Part shown: piece after piece, positions 32,176-34,664 of the stretch | Layout: the number at the start of each line of letters is the position of its first letter | Numbering within the stretch: the stretch's first letter is position 1 | Source: Micromonospora sp. CPCC 205371 | Lineage (GTDB): Bacteria > Actinomycetota > Actinomycetes > Mycobacteriales > Micromonosporaceae | NCBI RefSeq assembly: GCF_026130045.1 | Contig: NZ_JAIBNX010000088.1 | Coordinates: forward strand, 1-34,664 | DNA length: 34,664 nucleotides | Direction: 5' to 3' | Program-made: the position numbers and the translations under genes | Notes under the pieces: model-generated | The model's input: the letters and a program-made list of their open reading frames with translations, nothing else | What the model was told of the DNA's origin: nothing | Databases searched by the model: none

Positions 32176-32889
32176 GTGGATGCGACGCGGGCGGCTCTGG
32201 TGGTGCGAGGTGGATGGGAGGGGCATCAGCCGGTGCGAGCCACCGAGCTGTTCATCCCCTTCCTCGAAGACAACGGCTACGCGGTGCGGGTCGAGGAGAC
32301 GACCGAGGTGTACGCCGACGCCGAGGCGCTCGCCGCCACCGACCTCATCGTCCAGTGCGTCACGATGTCGCAAATCACCGGCGACCAGCTCGCGGGCCTG
32401 CGCTCCGCCGTCGAGGCCGGCACCGGGTTCACCGGCTGGCACGGCGGCATCTGCGACTCGTTCCGCGCGTCGTCGGACTATCTGCAGCTGGTCGGCGGCC
32501 AATTCGCGACTCACCCGGGCAAGGAGCCGTGCGAGCGCGTGGGCGACGAGCGGGACAACTTCCTGCCGTACACGGTCAACGTCACCGACCTCGGCCGCAC
32601 ACACCCGATCACCGCCGGCATCGACGACTTCGACCTGCGCACCGAGCAGTACTGGGTGCTGCACGACGACCTCATCGACGTGCTCGCCACCACCACGCAC
32701 CCGACCCAGCCGTGGCACCCGTGGCACCGGCCGATCACCTCGCCGGCGATCTGGACCAGGCGGTGGGGCGCCGGGCGGATCGTCGTGACGACTCCTGGAC
32801 ACAGTCTCGACGTGCTGGAGAACCCCACGGTCCGCACGATCATCGAAAGGGGCATGGTGTGGGCGACCCGCACGGCATCGGCATCGTAG
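32176..32889 (+). CDS. ThuA domain protein
   Basis: A protein of 237 residues of the ThuA (trehalose utilisation) family with a class I glutamine amidotransferase-like fold. Visible features are ALVVRGGWEGHQP at the start, TDLIVQCVTM, the conserved GFTGWHGGICDSFR and RTEQYWVLHDD, ending with GRIVVTTPGHSLDVLENP. ThuA-like proteins act in sugar or glycoside metabolism, often beside Gfo/Idh/MocA dehydrogenases, as here; the exact reaction is not settled. The start is set by a leaderless promoter and the 3' end overlaps the next gene by 31 nt. Confidence 0.9.
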   Translation: MDATRAALVVRGGWEGHQPVRATELFIPFLEDNGYAVRVEETTEVYADAEALAATDLIVQCVTMSQITGDQLAGLRSAVEAGTGFTGWHGGICDSFRASSDYLQLVGGQFATHPGKEPCERVGDERDNFLPYTVNVTDLGRTHPITAGIDDFDLRTEQYWVLHDDLIDVLATTTHPTQPWHPWHRPITSPAIWTRRWGAGRIVVTTPGHSLDVLENPTVRTIIERGMVWATRTASAS

Positions 32890-34004
32890 GTCTTGGCGTC
32901 ATCTCCCGGGCGTACCTGAACACGCTCGCCGGCCATCCCGGCGTGCGCGTCGCCGCGGTCGCCGACCTCGACGCGTCGCGCTCGGCGGCCATCGCCGCCA
33001 AGCTTCCCGATGCCGAGGCGCTGAGCGTAGAGCGGCTGCTCGACAGCCCGGACGTCCAGACCGTGGTCAACCTGACCGTCCCGGCGGCGCACGCGCAGAT
33101 CGCGCACGCCGCGATCGAGCGCGGCAGGAACGTGTACGCCGAGAAGCCGCTGGCCGTCACCTTCGCCGACGCCCGCGCGATCATCGACCGCGCGGACGCG
33201 GCCGGCGTCGTGGTCGGTTGCGCTCCGGACACGGTCCTGGGCACCGGTACGCAGACAGCGCGCGCCGCGATCGATACCGGCCTGATCGGGCGGCCGCTGA
33301 GCGCGACGGCGGTCATGGTGACGCCGGGACACGAGCGCTGGCACCCCAACCCTGACTTCTACTACACCGCTGGCGGCGGTCCGCTGCTCGACATGGGCCC
33401 GTACTACGTCACCGCTCTGGTCCACCTGCTGGGCCCGATCCGCGCGGTAACCGGCGCGTCCAGCCGGCTGCGGCGCGTACGGGTCATCGGGTCCGGCCCG
33501 CGCATCGGCGAGATCATCCCCGTCGAGGTCGACAGCCACGTGTCCGGAGTGCTCGAACACGTGAACGGCGCGCTGTCGACGATCACGACCAGCTTCGACG
33601 GGGTGGCCACGACGGCGGCGCCGATCGAGGTGCACGGCGAGACCGGCAGCCTCTCCGTGCCGGACCCGAACCAGTTCGACGGCGAGGTCCGGCACTTCGC
33701 GCTGGGCGGCATCGGGTGGACCACGCTCGCGACGTCCGCGGGGTACGCCGGCGGCGGCCGGGGGCTTGGCCTGCTCGACCAGATCGCCGCCGACGGCCAG
33801 CGGGCGCCGCGCACCAGCGGCGAGGTGGCCCTGCACGTACTGGAGGCGATGACCGCCCTGCAGCGCTCGGCGGGCGAGGGGCGCCGGATCGAGCTGACCA
33901 CGACCGTCGAGCGCCCGGCCCTGGTGCCGCTGACCCCAGTCGAGGACTGGCGCACCCTCCCCGTCCGTCCCGGCCTTGATGGCGCTACACCGGCCGAGGG
34001 CTGA
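32859..34004 (+). CDS. Gfo/Idh/MocA family oxidoreductase
   Basis: A protein of 381 residues from GTG 32859 with GAAAGGGG 7-8 nt upstream. The NAD(P) motif GIGIVGLGVIS is at the N-terminus, followed by AAVADLDASR. The family signature EKPLAV lies in NVYAEKPLAVTFADA, and the second domain carries GGGPLLDMGPYYVTALVHLL, where D and H positions fit the usual catalytic region. These enzymes oxidise or reduce sugar and cyclitol hydroxyls with NAD(P). The 31-nt overlap with the ThuA gene shows coupled expression. The substrate is unknown. Confidence 0.92.
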   Translation: MGDPHGIGIVGLGVISRAYLNTLAGHPGVRVAAVADLDASRSAAIAAKLPDAEALSVERLLDSPDVQTVVNLTVPAAHAQIAHAAIERGRNVYAEKPLAVTFADARAIIDRADAAGVVVGCAPDTVLGTGTQTARAAIDTGLIGRPLSATAVMVTPGHERWHPNPDFYYTAGGGPLLDMGPYYVTALVHLLGPIRAVTGASSRLRRVRVIGSGPRIGEIIPVEVDSHVSGVLEHVNGALSTITTSFDGVATTAAPIEVHGETGSLSVPDPNQFDGEVRHFALGGIGWTTLATSAGYAGGGRGLGLLDQIAADGQRAPRTSGEVALHVLEAMTALQRSAGEGRRIELTTTVERPALVPLTPVEDWRTLPVRPGLDGATPAEG

Positions 34005-34042
34005 AGCCGGCGCACTCACAGCGGCACGCCGACGTGTGCCGA

Positions 34043-34079
34043 TTGACGGCATATACCGATGGTCGGTACGTTGACGTCA
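34043..34079 (+). promoter_or_regulatory. Promoter and operator-like palindromes before PadR gene 2
   Basis: TTGACG (34043-34048), an 18-nt spacer and TACGTT (34067-34072) form a good -35/-10 pair, with 6 nt to the ATG at 34079. The palindrome TACCGA-TGG-TCGGTA (34054-34068) fills the spacer and touches the -10. The perfect 8-bp palindrome TGACGTCA (34072-34079) runs to the start codon. Autorepression by PadR is likely but inferred. Confidence 0.6.
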
Positions 34080-34423
34080 TGGCAGTCCAGGAACCGACGT
34101 TCTTCATACTCACCGCGCTGGCCGAGCAGCCGCTGCACGGTTACGGCGTCATGCGGGCCGTGGACGAGTTGTCCGGCGGCCGGCTGAAGCTGCGCGCCGG
34201 CACGCTGTACGCGGCGCTCGACCGGCTCACCGACGACGGCCTGGTCGTCGTCGACCGGGAGGAGGCCGTCGACGGGCGGCTGCGCCGGTACTACCGGCTC
34301 ACCGACCACGGCGCGGCCCAATTGCAGGCGGAGGTGGAGCGGCTGCGCGCCAACGCCAGCCTCGCCGCCGCCCGGCTGCGCAAGGCCGGCCACCTGCGCC
34401 CGGCACCGGGCGGTGCCGGGTGA
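34079..34423 (+). CDS. PadR family transcriptional regulator (copy 2)
   Basis: A protein of 114 residues with the PadR winged helix: PLHGYGVMRAVDELSGG, AGTLYAALDRL and RRYYRLTDHGA. It has a short C-terminal helix (LQAEVERLRANASLAAARLR) for dimerisation. It is a clear paralogue of the PadR at 2447 (52 of the first 89 positions identical by hand count) and is likewise coupled, by a GTGA overlap, to a membrane-protein gene. Its upstream palindromes differ from those of copy 1, so the two may have separate operators. Confidence 0.93.
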   Translation: MAVQEPTFFILTALAEQPLHGYGVMRAVDELSGGRLKLRAGTLYAALDRLTDDGLVVVDREEAVDGRLRRYYRLTDHGAAQLQAEVERLRANASLAAARLRKAGHLRPAPGGAG

Positions 34424-34664
34424 CCCGCTGGTACCGGTTGCTCCTGCACGCCTACCCCCGCTGGTACCGGCGCGAGCGCGGCACCGAGATGCTGACCACG
34501 CTGCTCGACGCGGCCGAACCAGGCCAGCAGCGCCCACACCCGCGCGACGCGCTCGACCTGCTCCTCGGCGGCCTGCGGTGCCGATTCGCGGTTCCGCGCG
34601 GCCCAGCGTTCGCGGCGCACCTGGCGTACGCGGTCGTCGTGGCCGCCTTCACCGGCCTGGCCGC
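34420..34664 (+). CDS. Membrane protein coupled to PadR 2 (partial, cut by window edge)
   Basis: From GTG 34420, overlapping the PadR stop by 4 nt, the frame is open to the last base and gives 81 residues. The start RWYRLLLHAYPRWYRRERG, with GTEMLTTLLDAAEPGQQRP after it, aligns with the N-terminus of the protein at 2776 (YRWLLRAYPKGYRHERG, then AEMVGTLMEAAG). A first membrane helix begins near residue 66 (HLAYAVVVAAFTGLA). It is therefore the paralogous membrane partner of PadR 2. The rest lies outside the window. Confidence 0.82.
   Translation, partial: MTRWYRLLLHAYPRWYRRERGTEMLTTLLDAAEPGQQRPHPRDALDLLLGGLRCRFAVPRGPAFAAHLAYAVVVAAFTGLA

Noticed and set aside
1-34664. CRISPR array, prophage, insertion sequence or integrative element
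   Set aside because: No regular spaced repeats, no transposase, integrase or phage structural genes, and no tRNA attachment site were seen.

Overview
The window reads as chromosome from a high-GC actinomycete. Base composition is roughly 70% G+C by eye, third codon positions are almost all G or C, GTG starts are common, and many genes lack a Shine-Dalgarno and carry a -10 hexamer exactly 6 nt before the start codon. The gene families fit a Micromonosporaceae-like organism: PadR plus membrane-protein pairs, MmyB-type regulators, secreted LamG and RHS proteins, and SWIM zinc-finger proteins. That family placement is inference. I saw no tRNA, rRNA, CRISPR array, transposase or integrase.

Left third (1-13654): mostly one- to three-gene metabolic and regulatory units. 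In order these are the 3' end of a membrane-anchored protein with a small two-TM partner; an SDR oxidoreductase divergent from an MmyB-type regulator; a PadR/membrane-protein pair; a DeoR regulator coupled to an MFS exporter; a palindromic intergenic repeat; a small hypothetical gene; a Tat-exported FAD dehydrogenase; a hypothetical protein; a serine hydrolase/DHFR-like pair divergent from a GNAT acetyltransferase and a RmlD-like reductase. A frameshifted small zinc-ribbon gene follows, then a methyltransferase, an apparent N-terminal remnant of a YcaQ-type glycosylase gene and a VOC protein.

Centre (13667-18992, minus strand): the most interesting unit, a tightly overlapping five-gene operon. 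It runs response regulator, histidine kinase, stand-alone amino-acid-type adenylation enzyme, multi-pass membrane flavoprotein (NAD(P)H/FAD reductase tail), enoyl-CoA hydratase. There is no carrier-protein, condensation or thioesterase gene. The adenylation enzyme plus membrane flavoprotein pair recalls the fungal AfeA/TmpB-type pair, here placed behind its own two-component system. An AT-rich nested palindrome lies just upstream.

Right-centre (19138-30375): a minus-strand operon for a secreted LamG protein and a 2019-residue secreted RHS/YD-repeat protein. The RHS protein has an unrecognised 258-residue C-terminal module and no immunity gene before the terminator. Divergent from it is an ECF sigma factor translationally coupled to a membrane protein that is probably its anti-sigma partner.

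Right end (30442-34664): a conserved hypothetical protein, a SWIM zinc-finger protein, a ThuA/Gfo-Idh-MocA sugar pair, and a second PadR/membrane-protein pair paralogous to the one near position 2447. The last gene is cut by the window edge. Three strong hairpin terminators (19102-19130, 30386-30416, 31206-31242) separate the units. Two stretches made almost only of G and C (1-70 and about 4020-4110) look like poor base calls.
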